A DNA stretch of 64,000 bases from Heterohyrax brucei (GCA_028571685.1 CM053158.1:54776001-54840000), one strand, 5' to 3'. Numbered from the stretch's first letter, positions 32,870 through 44,724 are shown. Program-made: numbers and translations. Notes: generated by a model not told the origin, from the letters alone.

Positions 32870-33780
32870 CAGTGCCTGGCACTACTCCCAACTCTTCAAG
32901 TATTTTGCTGTTAAGCGTCTAGACAATAAATTTTTTACCTGTGTTTGAATAGAAGAAAGTGCTTTCATTTGTGTTAATAGTTCTCAGCAGTTTACAAAGC
33001 TTATTTTCCCAGTATTATCTCCTTTGGACTTGAAAATGAACCAGTGAGGAAGAGAAAACTTGACAGAAGGGAAAAGCAAGGCCTAGAACAACCACTTAAT
33101 GGTGGTATGCAGCTAGGAAATGAAGCCATTGCATTTCAGAGCTTAAATATTTTGCGTTTCAAAGCACTTTCATTTCGCAGTTTAAATATTTGTTACAAAT
33201 AAACAAGAGCAAAAACAAACACACAGTCTCAAGTTGGACCTCAGTACATGTTTAAACAGCCATTGACACCACAGTGGGGATCAGGCCTGTGCAGAAAGTG
33301 GCTCTTGTATCCTGTTTGGCTTCTCAGTTTCTCTCTGCATGAGTAAACCAGGCCATTAAGCCCATCACAGTTCCTTGGTAGTGAAATGACATTCTGCCCT
33401 ATTGGGCTGAGGCATTTGCGTGTTTAGGATCTGGGTAAATAGGAAGTATCATGGTGTGATGTGTGAGACACAAGTGATCAGCTTCCCCTCCATGAAGTCC
33501 AAACCTTCCAAAGTCCACCTGAGCCAAAGGAGGGCAATGTGGGGGACCAACGCTACACACTCTCACCGATCAGCATTGCAGTTCCTTTTGGTGTGGTTCC
33601 AGGAACAGTGAGAATTTAACAAAACACATATTCAGCCTTGTTATCTCTGCTCAAATGGCTAATGAGGTTAATCCAGTTTTTGTGTGATCAGGAAGGGTAC
33701 ATTCTGAGTCACATGCAGGAAGAAGGGATAGAGCTTTTGAGGCTTTCAGGTTGACCATAAATAATCTTTACTTGTTTAGT
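32870..33780. other. intron without recognised features
   Basis: Unique-looking sequence. A weak MIR-like block may lie around 32985-33070. No exon or RNA gene supported. Confidence 0.4.
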
Positions 33781-33784
33781 AGGA

Positions 33785-33895
33785 AACTTAAGGTCCCTGG
33801 GTGGCACACAGTTTGCACTGGGCCAGCAACCAAAAGATTGGTGATTTGAACCCACCCAAAAGCACTATGGAAGGAAACAGGTTTGGGTTTTGGTG
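33785..33895 (+). mobile_element. AfroSINE second subtype, 3'-deleted
   Basis: 'ggtccctgggtggcacacag' and 'gatttgaacccacccaaaag', with most of the central body missing. Confidence 0.65.
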
Positions 33896-34421
33896 AATAG
33901 GCAGTTTGCCAGAAGAGGAACAGATTTTTTAATTTTTCATTCATTCTTTTGTAGTAGAACCCTGTCTGCGTTGGGCTTTTCTTTTTCCATGTGCACTTTT
34001 TGTAACTTTAGATTTGTATGTCAGGTGATTTTTTTCCTTTTAAATATATATGTTTTCATATCAATCTGTTTCCCAGCAAAATGCATTAGTAGGGTGCTGT
34101 GTTCCTACCAGGTATTAAAAGAATTGAGGGTTCAAAGTAGAATCAGAACCTATGGAGAGTTAATGTTTAGAAAAACCTCTCATCACATTTTCGAGCTTAC
34201 TAGAAATTCTTCAGATTTAAAAAAAAACTTCAACAATTGATTCTCCCTCAAGCCTGCTGATGGGCACAGTCGATTGCTCTGTAAAGAGGCCCGAGACAAA
34301 TAAAAATGTAATGATAGATGAATTATAGCTAAGAGGACACTGAGCTTCCCAGAATGCATGTGGATTCTTGCTCTAGAACATACCTTTTCTAGGATGCTGA
34401 GGAAAAGAAAAAAAAAAAAAC

Positions 34422-34573
34422 CACTGCCATCGAGTCAGTTCTGACTTATAGACACGCTATGGGACAGAGTAGAACTGCCCCATAGAGTTTCCAAGGAGTG
34501 CCTGGTGGATTTGAACTGCCAGCCTTTTGGTTTGCAGATGTAGCATTTAACCACTATACCACCATAGTTTTCA
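34422..34573 (-). mobile_element. AfroSINE
   Basis: An A-run followed by 'ccactgccatcgagtcagtt' and 'ttaaccactataccaccata'. Full length. Confidence 0.9.
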
Positions 34574-35279
34574 GGGTGCTCTGAGGAGAATCTAAGTGAG
34601 TTCCTTGGGTTGGTCGTGATGTTGAATGGGCAAGTTTCAAGACTGAGCTTCCACTGGTTGCTGAGGATTCTGCCTAACCGATCCTCAAACTGCTTGCTTG
34701 AAACTTGTGGGATCGCTTCCAAAGTTCCCTTCTGGCATAGCTTCTTATCAATTTTTAGAGTTGTCAGATTTAGCAAATACGCATAGAGGATGACTATTCA
34801 CATTTGAACTTCAGATAAATGGAGAATGAATTTTTTCAGCATATGTGTACCCAAATATTTTATTATTTGGTGACTCTAACATAGACCAACCATGGAGGAC
34901 TTTTCTCAATGGCAATACTCCACCCCCAGCCTCGTCTGACAGCACTAGGGACGGAGTGGTAAAACCTTTGGTTAGTATGCTGCAATCACAAAGGAGGGAA
35001 AACATTTATTGAACAGATGCAGGTGCCTTCATGGCATCCTATTGTAATCTTCCCAAGAACCTGTGAGTCAGGTCATGATCCCTAATTTTTATAATAGATC
35101 TTATTTGTAGAGCAGTTTTAGGTTTACAGAAAAATTTTGCATAAAGTACAGAGAGTTCCATATGCCCCCTCCTAGCCCATTGTTTCTCTTGTTAACCTCT
35201 TACATCCCTATGATACATTGGTTTCAATTGATAAACCAATATTGAAACATTATTATTAACTGAAGTCTATAGTTTATGC

Positions 35280-35440
35280 GGAAACCCTGGTTGCATAGTG
35301 ATTGTGTGCTGTATCTGCTAACCAAAAAATCAGCAGTCCAAATCCACCCATTGCTCCATGGAAATGCAGTAGAGCAGTTCTGCTCTGTCCTGTAGGGTCA
35401 CCATGGGCTGGAATCAACTCAGCGGCAATAGGTTTGGCGG
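35280..35440 (+). mobile_element. AfroSINE nested in L1
   Basis: 'ggaaaccctggttgcatagt', 'tgtcctgtagggtcaccatg', 'gctggaatcaactcagcggc'. The L1 words 'tatagttta' occur just before and just after it, suggesting a target-site duplication. Confidence 0.9.
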
Positions 35441-35461
35441 TTATAGTTTACAATGGAAAAC

Positions 35462-35565
35462 TTAGGGCACAGTGGTTAAGAGTTTGGCTGCTAACCGAAG
35501 GTTGGCAGTTCAGATCCACTAGTGCTCCTTGGCAACGCTATGGGGCAGTTAGTTCTACTCCGTGG
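35462..35565 (+). mobile_element. AfroSINE, 3' truncated
   Basis: 'cacagtggttaagagtttgg', 'ccgaaggttggcagttcaga' and 'caacgctatggggcagttag'. The tail is lost. Confidence 0.8.
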
Positions 35566-36389
35566 TGTAATATGCAAGGGTCTGGAGTGCAATAGCCTGG
35601 TGTAAATCTGAGCTGCCTGTGTCCCAGCTCTGGTGAGGAACCTAGATCTAAATACTGTGAGTCGGGATGTACTGAAGACAATAGGCTCTACTTTACATTA
35701 GGTTTCACTCTGTTGTACAGTATATATCAGTTTTAACAATTCATAATGTCATGTGTCTGCTATTGTAATATCATACAGAATAGTTTCATTGCCCTAACAA
35801 TACACTCTATTCCACCTATTTCTGCCTTCCTCGCAATTCCTTATCAGCCACCAATCTATTTTGCTGTCTATTGTCTTGTGTCTTCCAGAATGTCATATAG
35901 CTGGAATCATAAAGTATGTAGTTTTGTTTCTGTTTGGGACTGGGTTCTTTCACTTAACAACATGCATTTAAGTTTCCTCTGTATCTTGGCTTACTAGCTC
36001 ATTTCTTTTAATCACTGTTTAATAGTCCATTGTATGTGTGTACCACAGTTCGTTTCTATTGAACGTTTTCTTGGCTGCTTCACACATCTGGTGGTTATGA
36101 AGAAAGCTGTTATAACCATTTGTTTATTCCTATTTGTAAGATGAAGAAACTGGGACTCACAAAGGTTAGTTTGTCTAAGACCACAGAGCTCCTAACAACA
36201 GCGAGACACGGATCTGTCTCCAGCCCGAAGTACCAAACCTTGCTGTTGGAATCTCAGCTCTAGGGCTGGTTGTTTGGTCAGTGTCTTGGTTTGTTTCTAA
36301 GTATACAAGGGTCTAGACTACAGTGGCCCGATGTAAATCTTAGGTGCCTGTGTCTGAGCTCCAGTGAGGAACCTGCATCCAAATCCTGG

Positions 36390-36515
36390 CTGTCCATGGA
36401 CCAGCACTGGTGAGACCGTGGGCAAGCAGAATGATGTCTCAAAACCTCAGTTTCTCTATCTGAAAGTTAGAAATAGCACCTCTGGGGTCCCTATGAGGAT
36501 TAAATGAATTCATAT
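36390..36515 (+). repeat. MIR
   Basis: 'cctcagtttctctatctgaa' and 'ccctatgaggattaaatgaa'. Confidence 0.65.
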
Positions 36516-36524
36516 GTGAAAAGT

Positions 36525-37010
36525 GTTGAGCCTGCTGTCAAGGACCTCTTTAGAGTATTAAAAAGTAAAGATATCACCCGGAAGACTAAGGTGCACCTGA
36601 CCGAAGCCATGATATTTTCAATAACATAATATGCATCCAAAAGCTGGACAGTGAATAAGGAAGACAGAAGAAGTGTACCATGGACTGCCAAAAGAGCAAA
36701 TAAATCTGTTCTGGAAGAAGTACCACTAGAGTGCTCCTTAGAAGCAAGGATGGCAAGAGGGTGTCTCACCAACTTGGAACAAGTTGTCAAGAGGGATCAA
36801 TCCCTGGAGAAGGACGTCTTGCTTGGTAGAGGGGAGGGTCAGCAAAAGAGAGGAAGACCCTCAACAAGATGGATTGACACAGTGGTTGCAACAATGGGCT
36901 TAAGCCTAAAATCCATTGTGGGCATGGTGCAAGGCTGGGCAGTGTTTCATTCTGTTGTGCGTGGGGTCGCTGTGAGTCAAAGCCAATGTGACAGCACCTG
37001 ACAACAAAGT
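36525..37010 (+). mobile_element. RTE LINE 3' part
   Basis: 'gaagactaaggtgcacctga' and 'gcaaggatggcaagagggtg', with the tail 'ggggtcgctgtgagtcaaag' ending 'gacagcacctgacaacaaag'. The stretch 36651-36990 is open and encodes RTE-like sequence (LGRGEGQQKRGRPSTRWIDT). Confidence 0.85.
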
Positions 37011-37373
37011 ATTGAGCACTTGTCTGGCACTTGTCCGGTACCCAGGACACGGTAGTTATCACCACCCTTGCTACCCATATATATAGCTGATTTGTTTATG
37101 TTTGGAAGAAGGAAAGCATAGAGAATTAAAAAAAAAAACTACAGTGTTACATTCGCTGTCCTGAGAAAGAGGAGCTGAGAAGTTCAAGGAAGCTGGGGAC
37201 AAGAGCAGCATAGAAATGCATGCTCACACCCGAACCTCAGTGAGGGAACGCTCCTTTCATCAAGGTGAGTGTTCTGCTGACGACCTCAGGGAAGGCTGCC
37301 TCTCCCCACTTTCCAGGAGAGGGCATCCCTGGCATCGCTGTGAAGCCAGGAAAATGGTTCCTGTACACCCTTC

Positions 37374-37493
37374 CAGGAGCCCTGATTGTGCAAATCCACC
37401 AGCTGCCCCTTGAAAACTCTTTGGGACAATTTTCTTCTGTCCTGTGGGATCGCTGTGAGTTAGGCTCGATGGCAACGGGTTTGGTTTGGTTTT
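37374..37493 (+). mobile_element. AfroSINE, internally deleted
   Basis: 'ggagccctgattgtgcaaat' joins directly to the body, omitting part of the head. Tail 'ggctcgatggcaacgggttt'. Confidence 0.75.
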
Positions 37494-37517
37494 TTTGTTT
37501 GTTTAATCCTTTCAGTT

Positions 37518-37601
37518 TCCTGTTGTTGATGGGTGCTGCTGAGTGGATTCTAGACAGAGTAGACCTGCCCATTGGGTTTTCTTGACTGCAGTCTTTATGG
37601 A
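37518..37601 (-). mobile_element. AfroSINE long variant, first half (split by SINE)
   Basis: 'gggtgctgctgagtggattc' and 'gactgcagtctttatggaag'. Resumes after the inserted + strand SINE, at 37800. Confidence 0.65.
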
Positions 37602-37799
37602 AGGAGCCCTGGTGGCCAAATTGTTAAGCACTCAACTGCTAACCTGAGGGTCAGCAGTTCAAACCTATCAGGAAGTGCTGTGGGAGAAAAAGACTTGGCC
37701 ATCTGTTTCTGTAAACATTTACTGCCTAGGGAATACTGTGGAGCAGCCCTATTCTGTCCTGTAGGGTTACTGTGAGTCAGAAACAGTTCTACAGCACAT
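37602..37799 (+). mobile_element. AfroSINE long variant inserted in another AfroSINE
   Basis: 'ggagccctggtggccaaatt' to 'ctgtgagtcagaaacagttc'. The host words 'gactgcagtcttt' and 'agctgcaatctt' on the two sides look like a diverged target-site duplication. Confidence 0.75.
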
Positions 37800-37918
37800 A
37801 GCTGCAATCTTGACAGGAGCAGATCACCAAATCTTTCTCCAGCAGAACCACTGGGTGGATTGAATCGCTAGTCTTTTGGTTAATAGCACAGTGCTTAACC
37901 AGTTTGCCAGCAGGCTAC
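37800..37918 (-). mobile_element. AfroSINE long variant, second half
   Basis: 'gcagatcaccaaatctttct', 'gtcttttggttaatagcaca' and 'taaccagtttgccagcaggc' complete the copy begun at 37518. Confidence 0.65.
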
Positions 37919-38361
37919 CCTGGGGAGAAATGGCCTAGACTTTCAATGGACATACCTGATTTATCTTGAAATGTGATCAAGAAATTCTAAAAATGGAAAG
38001 AGCCTGTGGCTTGGGAGGACAGGAGAGTAGGGTATGGCTCAGCCAATCCAGGCACTTCCCCTTGCACCATCCCCCTTCCTTCATCCCTCCCAGCTTCCCA
38101 GGTGTCTCCTCTTTCTGCTCAATGCTCCACCGTGAGAGCCCCAGCCTCAGCCTCCGGTCCAGACTCTAGATCAGTTGCCACCTTCAGTTGCCACCTCACT
38201 GTGGGGCCTTTGGTAAGTCATCAGGGGGCCTCCTTTTCCCCCATCCGGTAACTTATGCTCACTGACCCAACTGGTTGGAGCCACTCTATTTTAAGTTTGG
38301 CCTGGAGGGGAGACAGTGAGTTGGGAACTTCATTTTGGAGGACGTCAATCAAAATAAAAGC

Positions 38362-38575
38362 AAATCAGTTGTGGTGAAGTCCAACTGATAGTGACCCACA
38401 TGTGGCAGGGTAGAACTGCCTCCATTGCCTCCGTGGCATTTTCAGTGGCTGATTTTTCAATAAATTGCCAGATCTTTCTTCTGAGTGCCTCTGGGTGGAC
38501 TCAAACCTTCAACTTCAGGGTGAGCAGCCAAGCACATTAACTGTTTCCACCACCAGTTGGCTGTGAACTGTTGTT
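38362..38575 (-). mobile_element. AfroSINE, second subtype
   Basis: 'tccaactgatagtgacccac', 'ttttcagtggctgatttttc' and 'ctctgggtggactcaaacct'. Confidence 0.7.
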
Positions 38576-38774
38576 CAGAGCTTTTCTTTGGGGGGACTGA
38601 AGGACACTCCCGTCGCAACACTGCTTGGGCAGCCTCAGGAATCCCCTGAGATGACCTCCTAGGTGGCCTACCCTAAAGTTTCTGTTCAATCTCTCTGTTT
38701 CTCCCGTTGTAAACTGTGGATTACTGGCTCTTTCTTGAAAATCTCTGTTTTATGTTGTGTTTATGCTATTGCAT

Positions 38775-38890
38775 TGATTCTCAAACTCTTGTTAGCTCCA
38801 CCCTCAGAGTTCTTGATTCAGTAGGTCCAGGGTGGAGCCTGAGAATTTGGAAACTAGTTCTCAGATAATGCTGATGCTGCTGGTTAAGGA
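38775..38890 (-). repeat. MER5-like hAT MITE
   Basis: 'gattctcaaactcttgttag', then 'tgattcagtaggtccagggt' and 'gatgctgctggtt'. These are typical MER5/Charlie landmarks. Orientation is tentative. Confidence 0.5.
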
Positions 38891-38954
38891 CCAAGAGGAC
38901 TACTGGTTTATTATATTTGTCACCTTTAATATCCTCTTAGCTAGAAATTACCAA

Positions 38955-39115
38955 AAACAAGCCAAACCCACTGCTGGTAATCGATTCTGGCTCACAGCAA
39001 TCTGTAGTACAGAGTTGATCTGCTCCATAAGTTTTCCAAAGCTGCAGTCCTTACGGAAGCCAACTGCCACATCTTTTTCCTTCAGAGCAGCTCATGCCTT
39101 TGACATACCATCGTA
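38955..39115 (-). mobile_element. AfroSINE long variant
   Basis: 'gccaaacccactgctggtaa', 'cagtccttacggaagccaac'. The 5' part is eroded. Confidence 0.7.
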
Positions 39116-39244
39116 ACTTCTTAGCTAGGAATTAGTAGAGAGAAATTTGCTATTAGAATTCCACTTATTAGGTCAAGGAGATCATGAACCCAACTAAATG
39201 TGAACCCAACTGTGATGACACAGTTCTACAGGTAACTAAGAGAG

Positions 39245-39430
39245 ATGTGATGTTTGCTTTTCAGTATTTTATTTTTGATGGCAGTATACACAACCAAACA
39301 TATATCCAGTCACAATTTCTACATGAACAGTGCCAGAACATTGGTGGCAGACTTCCTTGTGTCACAATACTACCTACCCCTGCTGTTTCGCCATCATTCA
39401 TTTAGGTAGTTTGTACCCCCAGCCACACTG
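39245..39430 (-). mobile_element. L1 3'-end fragment, antisense
   Basis: 'tggcagtatacacaaccaaa', 'cacaatttctacatgaacag' resembles other antisense L1 ends in this window (5820-5880, 60440-60520). Tentative. Confidence 0.4.
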
Positions 39431-39467
39431 GTAGAAACATAGGGCAGTCTATTTCCTTAAAGATTTA

Positions 39468-39560
39468 CGGCCTTGGAAGCTTTATGGGGCAGTTCTACCC
39501 TGTCCTATAGGATCACTATGGTCAGAATCTACTCAGTGGCCATGGGTTTGGGTTTGGTCA
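39468..39560 (+). mobile_element. AfroSINE, 5' truncated
   Basis: 'ttggaagctttatggggcag' and 'ccatgggtttgggtttgg'. Only the 3' half is present. Confidence 0.75.
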
Positions 39561-39564
39561 TTCT

Positions 39565-40430
39565 TGTCCCTTAAAGTTCTCTGTGGTTTAGATTACCCTT
39601 GTCAGTTTATACTCATCTAATTCTTTATATGAGAGCACTATGCTCAAGGCAAACATTTTTTATTAATTGGGCTGAACTGTTTAGTTTAAAGATGACTTCA
39701 TGAGTGGCTTTCCTTTTTAAGGAAGAGAGATGTGAAGGCAGTTCCCTTTTTAGAAAAGCTACTCTAAGTAAACCCAATAACTTACTGTGTATAAACTGCT
39801 GATCACGGAAGTGTTGATCAAAGCTGGAATATTAGTTGAGGAAATTGATGATTGTAAACAGTAAGGAAGATCCTTTTAAGAGTTACATTTTAAGCAAATT
39901 GTCATCCTTAAACACTGGATCTAGGTCAAGTGGTTTAGTAGTTAAATTAGTTAGCACTTATCACACTTAATTAATCTAACACATCAAATATACCTTTTCT
40001 AACTTAAGATCATTAACCGTGTTCCATTTCTTCAGTATATTTCCAACTTGACCTGTCATTCATCACAGGTTTCCAGCAAGCAAAGACAAGGAAGCAGCTT
40101 CTTGTCAGGGCTATAGCATCAGCGCTAGGAAACTGCCAGTGTTGCTAATTAGCTCAGTTCTTAATAACAGAAAATCTTTGGTTTGCAGGGAACACGGTAG
40201 GTATTAAATAGATTTCTAAACTATGAGGACTTGCCCAAGTCCTCTGAGGCCCCTTTTCACTGTCTGTCACTTAATTTCTGAGGACATTTGTGTTATATGG
40301 CATATTTACACATATTAACCGGCCCAGGACTTAATATCTTAAGTGTTTGAACAGATACTGAATGACTGGTGTTTTTAGGTCTGCATGCACGTTTTTCTGA
40401 GCTAGAGGTTTTATATTATGGTTTTGTATG
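39565..40430. other. intron without recognised features
   Basis: AT-rich unique-looking sequence with no supported exon or element. Confidence 0.4.
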
Positions 40431-40737
40431 AGTGAAAAAAGAACTTCAGTGCCATGTTACTTCTTTTTTAATTGTGGTAAATATGTATGAAACATAACAC
40501 TTGTCTTTTCAGCTTTGCTTACATGTACAGTTCAGTGGCAGTGTGTCCATCACATAATAGTCATCACCGTTTCCAACTTTGTCCGTCACCTTTAACAGCA
40601 GCTCAGTGTTCCCTAAGCAGTGGGCCCTCGCTTTCTCCCTCTCTCCTGCCCGTCCCTGGTGACCACAAATAAACTTCGGTCTCTGTGCGTTTGTTTGCCT
40701 GTTCTGTGTGTTTCATGTCAATGGGATCATGCGATAC

Positions 40738-40895
40738 ATGGAATCTCCGGTGACGTGGTAGTTAACTGCTATGTCTGCTAACCAAACGTCTGACAGTTCA
40801 AATCTACCAGTTTCTCCTTAGAAACCATGCGACAGATCTACTCGACCTATGGGGTCACTGTGAGTCAGAATCAACTCAAAGGCAGTGGCTTTGAT
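40738..40895 (+). mobile_element. AfroSINE nested in L1
   Basis: 'ctccggtgacgtggtagtta' to 'caactcaaaggcagtggctt'. Flanked by gatacatg on both sides (target-site duplication). Confidence 0.9.
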
Positions 40896-41172
40896 GATAC
40901 ATGCCGTTTTGTGACTTCTTTCACTCAACATAATGTTTTCCAGGTTATATCCACACTGTAGTATATATCAGAATCTTATTTCATTTTATGGCTGAATAAT
41001 ATCCTATTGGATGTACTGCTTTTATCCATTCTTCTATGAAAGGACATTTGGGTTGTTTCCAGCTTTGGGCTATTGTGAACAGTGCTGCGATGAACATGGC
41101 ACACATGTCCCTGCTTTCGATTCTTTTGGTTATGTACCTAGAAGTGAAATTGCTAGATTGTACAATAATTGT

Positions 41173-41335
41173 AGGAAACCGTGGTGGCATAGGGGGAATG
41201 CTAAGCCTGCTAATCAAATGGTCAGCTGTTGGAATCCAGCAGGCACTCCTTGGAAACCCTAAGCAGCAGTGCTACTCTGTTATATAGGGTCACTGTGAGT
41301 CGAAATCAACTCGATGGCAATGGGTTTTATGGTAC
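41173..41335 (+). mobile_element. AfroSINE nested in L1
   Basis: 'ggaaaccgtggtggcatagg' to 'caactcgatggcaatgggtt'. A few bases of the head are lost. Confidence 0.9.
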
Positions 41336-41424
41336 TTCTATACTTAACTTTTTGAGGAACCATCAGGCTGATTTCCACAAATTTCTTTGCACAGCAGAGT
41401 CTCTGCAGACGTTTCCATTTAGGC

Positions 41425-42475
41425 ATAGTCTATATTGTGCACTTTCTCTGTCCCTTTGATTTGGGGTTCAGGTAGGGCACAGCTTCAGCATCAAGAAGTA
41501 AAGTGACACTTGGGGTTTGAGCTTCTTAAAAAAGCTGTCCTGGAAATGTAACGAATTCCACCATACCCAGCACCGACAGTAGAATTTTAAAGGGGACTTA
41601 CTGAATTCATTTTCCCCAAGAATTGCTAGTACAGTTGGCTAATTGCCTGCACTCCCTTCTGCTTCAGCCTCCAAATGACAGGTGGCTGACTGTGGTGTGA
41701 GTAAGCTTGTTGTTGGCTACAAGCAGGTGTACACATTTGCTGCACAGTGGCTTTTTCCACACAAGTGTTCCAGCATGCACAGGTTTGCACACACACAAAG
41801 GGTGGCCTCAGTTTTGCCAACCATGTGGCTTTCTCGAGATGAGTGGGGTTGACACATTCCTACAGGGCTTTTGTAGTCAGTAAAGAAAAATGACAGCCCA
41901 TAAAAGGCGGCTAGGGAATGCCACAGGAAACACTTCCAACTAAGTAGTTGCAGTGGCTAACTGGAGGTCACGGGCTGCTTCCTCTGGCAAGCTCTCAAAA
42001 TGGGACTCTGAAATACCTAAGGGAGATGTTCCACCTAGGTAATCAGATAGAATGCAAGTATGTTCTTCATTGTGACATCTGAATTCCTGCTGAATTGGTG
42101 GAGAAAAACAGTTTCAGGTTTGGTCACTGAGTAGTAGCAAGCAATATTGATTTATAGGCCTTCTTTCTGGGCAGGACCCAGAGAAACCAGTCCCTTGTGG
42201 CAATTCCAGTCAAGTGCATCTTTAAAATAACATTCTCATTGCCATCAGAGGCAGGAATGTCCCCACGGAGGCATTTGCTGCTGGTGAAAGGCGGAGCCTT
42301 CCCAGTTGAGGTCCACACACCTCCCTGCTAGAGACTGCCTTATTCATCATAGAAACCTTGCTCTCTGCATCCTCATCCAGCTTGGGGAGGGCCTTCTTGT
42401 AACCAAGACAGACCAGGCTGTGCTACAAGCTCAGGGATCCACTGGCCTCAGGCTCACATCCTGATTTCCCAGGCC
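41425..42475. other. intron without recognised features
   Basis: Relatively GC-balanced, unique-looking sequence. Several short open frames exist, but none has exon borders or a recognisable product. Confidence 0.4.
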
Positions 42476-42482
42476 TGGCTTC

Positions 42483-42655
42483 TAGGTGGTATAAATGTGA
42501 GCTCAGCTGGTAACCAAAAGGGTGGCAATTCAAGTCCACTCAGAGGCACCTCACAAAAAAGAACAAATCAGGCATGGAAACCCTGGGGAGCATAGTTCTG
42601 CTCTGACACACATGAGGTTTCCATGGGTTGGGACTGACTTGACAGCAGCCACTTC
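42483..42655 (+). mobile_element. AfroSINE, second subtype
   Basis: 'agctggtaaccaaaagggtg', 'caattcaagtccactcagag' and 'gttgggactgacttgacagc'. Confidence 0.7.
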
Positions 42656-42659
42656 CTGT

Positions 42660-43020
42660 TCAGAGGCATTTGGATTGTTGTCTTTCTTTTATTGTGGAAA
42701 AAAATACTGCTGTAAACCTTCTCCTGTATGAGTTTATCTAGGGATAGACCCCGGAAAGGAATTGCTAGGTCATGGTATATGCAGATTTCCAAAATGGTTC
42801 TACCACTAGCAGTGGTTAGTCTTCTATGATCTCCTTTAAATCAGGAACTGCCAGCGTTTTACAAATTTGGCATCTGGTATGTAATGATAAGTGAGGATTT
42901 AAATTGTATTTCTCTGAGTACATATGAAGTTGCACACCTTGTCTTCTGTCTGTTGACCAACTGGATTTCCACTTGGGCACTCCTTGTTGAAGTGTTGAGC
43001 TAATTTTCCTGTCAGTCTGT
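42660..43020 (-). mobile_element. ancient L1M 3' end, antisense
   Basis: 'aggaattgctaggtcatggt', 'ccaaaatggttctaccacta' and 'ggcactccttgttgaagtgt'. Confidence 0.55.
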
Positions 43021-43153
43021 CTGTCTGAACCAACTTTTGATCCGCCTGGGGCTCTTTTTATGTCACAACCAGATCCACAGCACAATTACCTTGGTATTGG
43101 AGGTAGCTTGTTAGAAATTTTCAGTGTTAATTAATGTCTCATAAAGAGAAGTA

Positions 43154-43298
43154 ATGGAAACCCTGGTGTCCTAATGGTTAAGTGCTACCAAAAGGTTGGC
43201 AGTTCAAATCTTCCAGGTGCTCCTTGGACCTATAAGGTTCTCCTCTGACCTATAAGGTCTCTTGGAGTCACAATCAACTCAGTAGCAGTGGCTTTGAC
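43154..43298 (+). mobile_element. AfroSINE with internal short duplication
   Basis: 'ggaaaccctggtgtcctaat' to 'cacaatcaactcagtagcag'. The word gacctataaggt occurs twice, 20 bp apart, in the body. Confidence 0.85.
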
Positions 43299-43395
43299 CT
43301 TTTAGCAAAGTGATACTATGTATTCACAGGGTAAGGATGTTCTACAGTGACACAAATGACCAGACGTGAAAGAAAATAGGACCCTTTTCTAATTA

Positions 43396-43563
43396 AAAAA
43401 AAAAAAAAAAACCTCTGCTATCGAGTGAGGTCTGACCCATAGCGACCCTAGAGGTCAGAGTAGAACTTCCCCATAGAGTGTCCAAGGAGCGCCTGGCAGA
43501 TTTGAACTGCTGACCTTTTGGCTACCAGATGTAGCACTTAACCCGCTACGCCACCAGGGTTTC
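43396..43563 (-). mobile_element. AfroSINE
   Basis: An 18-A run, then 'atagcgaccctagaggtcag' to 'acgccaccagggtttccacc'. Full length, inverted to the copy 100 bp upstream. Confidence 0.9.
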
Positions 43564-44094
43564 CACCACTTCTAAACAAGACTGTGTTCTTTCTCAAGAG
43601 TGTAATCTTTAGAATGGTCCGGATTCCAAACTTGAAAAAATTATCTGTGATGTCTCCTTTATTCATGCGTCACCAACAGTCTGTACTATTAAACATCTGA
43701 AAGTAGAAACCAAATTGAGAAACTGAGATGATATCTTCCTAGCTGTCCTTTACTGATGGTTATGTCAGAAACTGCAAACTGGTAGTGATGGCTAGCTGCC
43801 ATGTTTCATGTGACCTGCACAATGTTTTGGTTCTCTGCCACATTCTCTTCCCTCTGGTCCCCAGCATTGCTGATTCTGTCCCTGTGTCTGATGTGGAGTT
43901 TGGCTCACCATTTGTAATTTCTGTCTTACCCAGTTGGTTTTCTTAAGCCCATTTTACTTGGCTTCTGTTAGATACTTGGCATTTGAGATCTCAGATATTT
44001 ATAGTCTAAGAGTGGCACTTAAGAAAAATTCTTTAAGTCTAAAAGATGGACTTCAGAAACTTCAAGGGTTGAATTCTCAGTATTTTTATAATCA

Positions 44095-44315
44095 ACTAAT
44101 GCAAGATTTCTCAAGCTTAGAACTACTGACATTTGGGACTGGGTAATTCTTTGTAGTGAAAGGCAATCCTGTGCGTTGTAGGATGTTTAGCAGGATTCTT
44201 GGTCTCTACCCACTAATGCCAATAACACTTACTTCCCTAGTTGCAAAAAAGTATCAACAAACTTTGCTAAATGTCCCCTAGGGGGCAAAATTGTCCGTGG
44301 TTGAGTATTAATATC
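44095..44315 (+). repeat. ancient hAT-type MITE
   Basis: 'gatttctcaagcttagaact', then 'ttgtaggatgtttagcagga' and 'aatgtcccctagggggcaaa', ending with the inverted 'gtggttgagta'. The family name is uncertain. Confidence 0.5.
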
Positions 44316-44724
44316 TATACAGTTACACTTCTGTTAAAGTAGTCTGAAGTTTCCATAAAAAGATTCCAGAGCCACTCCTTTATTAATGGATAATTGAGTT
44401 GCTTCTCTGGTTAGCACAAACAAAACAAAAAGCTCTTAATAAATGAATGTGCTTATATACTTGTATAACTATGAAACCAAAAGTGATTATTTAGGATCTT
44501 GGCTTCCAATTAGACTTCGGAAATTTATTCAGTGAGTGTTTCCAGCTGGATGCCATCTGATCGTATCTAGTAACTACAGTAAGTTCTGACTGCACCTAGC
44601 TGAAAACTGCTCTTGAAAATTCATTAGGAAGGTGGTGTGTTGAAGACCAGAGTTCATCTTTCAATAAATCAAACATCAGTCATGTATTTCTCCAGTTGAG
44701 ACACATGGCTGTTTCTTTAGTTAG

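Larger units (their letters stand above)
35085..36130 (-). mobile_element. L1 3' region, antisense, host of two SINE insertions
   Basis: 'agagcagttttaggtttaca' and 'atgtcatatagctggaatca', then 'tttaatagtccattgtatgt' follow the order of an antisense L1M 3' end. AfroSINEs at 35280 and 35462 interrupt it. Confidence 0.65.
40440..41420 (-). mobile_element. L1 3' region, antisense, with two nested SINEs
   Basis: 'gtacagttcagtggcagtgt', 'tttatggctgaataatatcc' and 'ttgggttgtttccagctttg' are followed by 'gaacagtgctgcgatgaaca', the classic antisense L1 3' end. Two AfroSINEs interrupt it. Confidence 0.8.

Noticed and set aside
38006-38251. Overlapping 67- and 81-codon frames in CT-rich sequence
   Set aside because: No homology recognised, no exon borders in frame, and the openness follows from C-rich composition.
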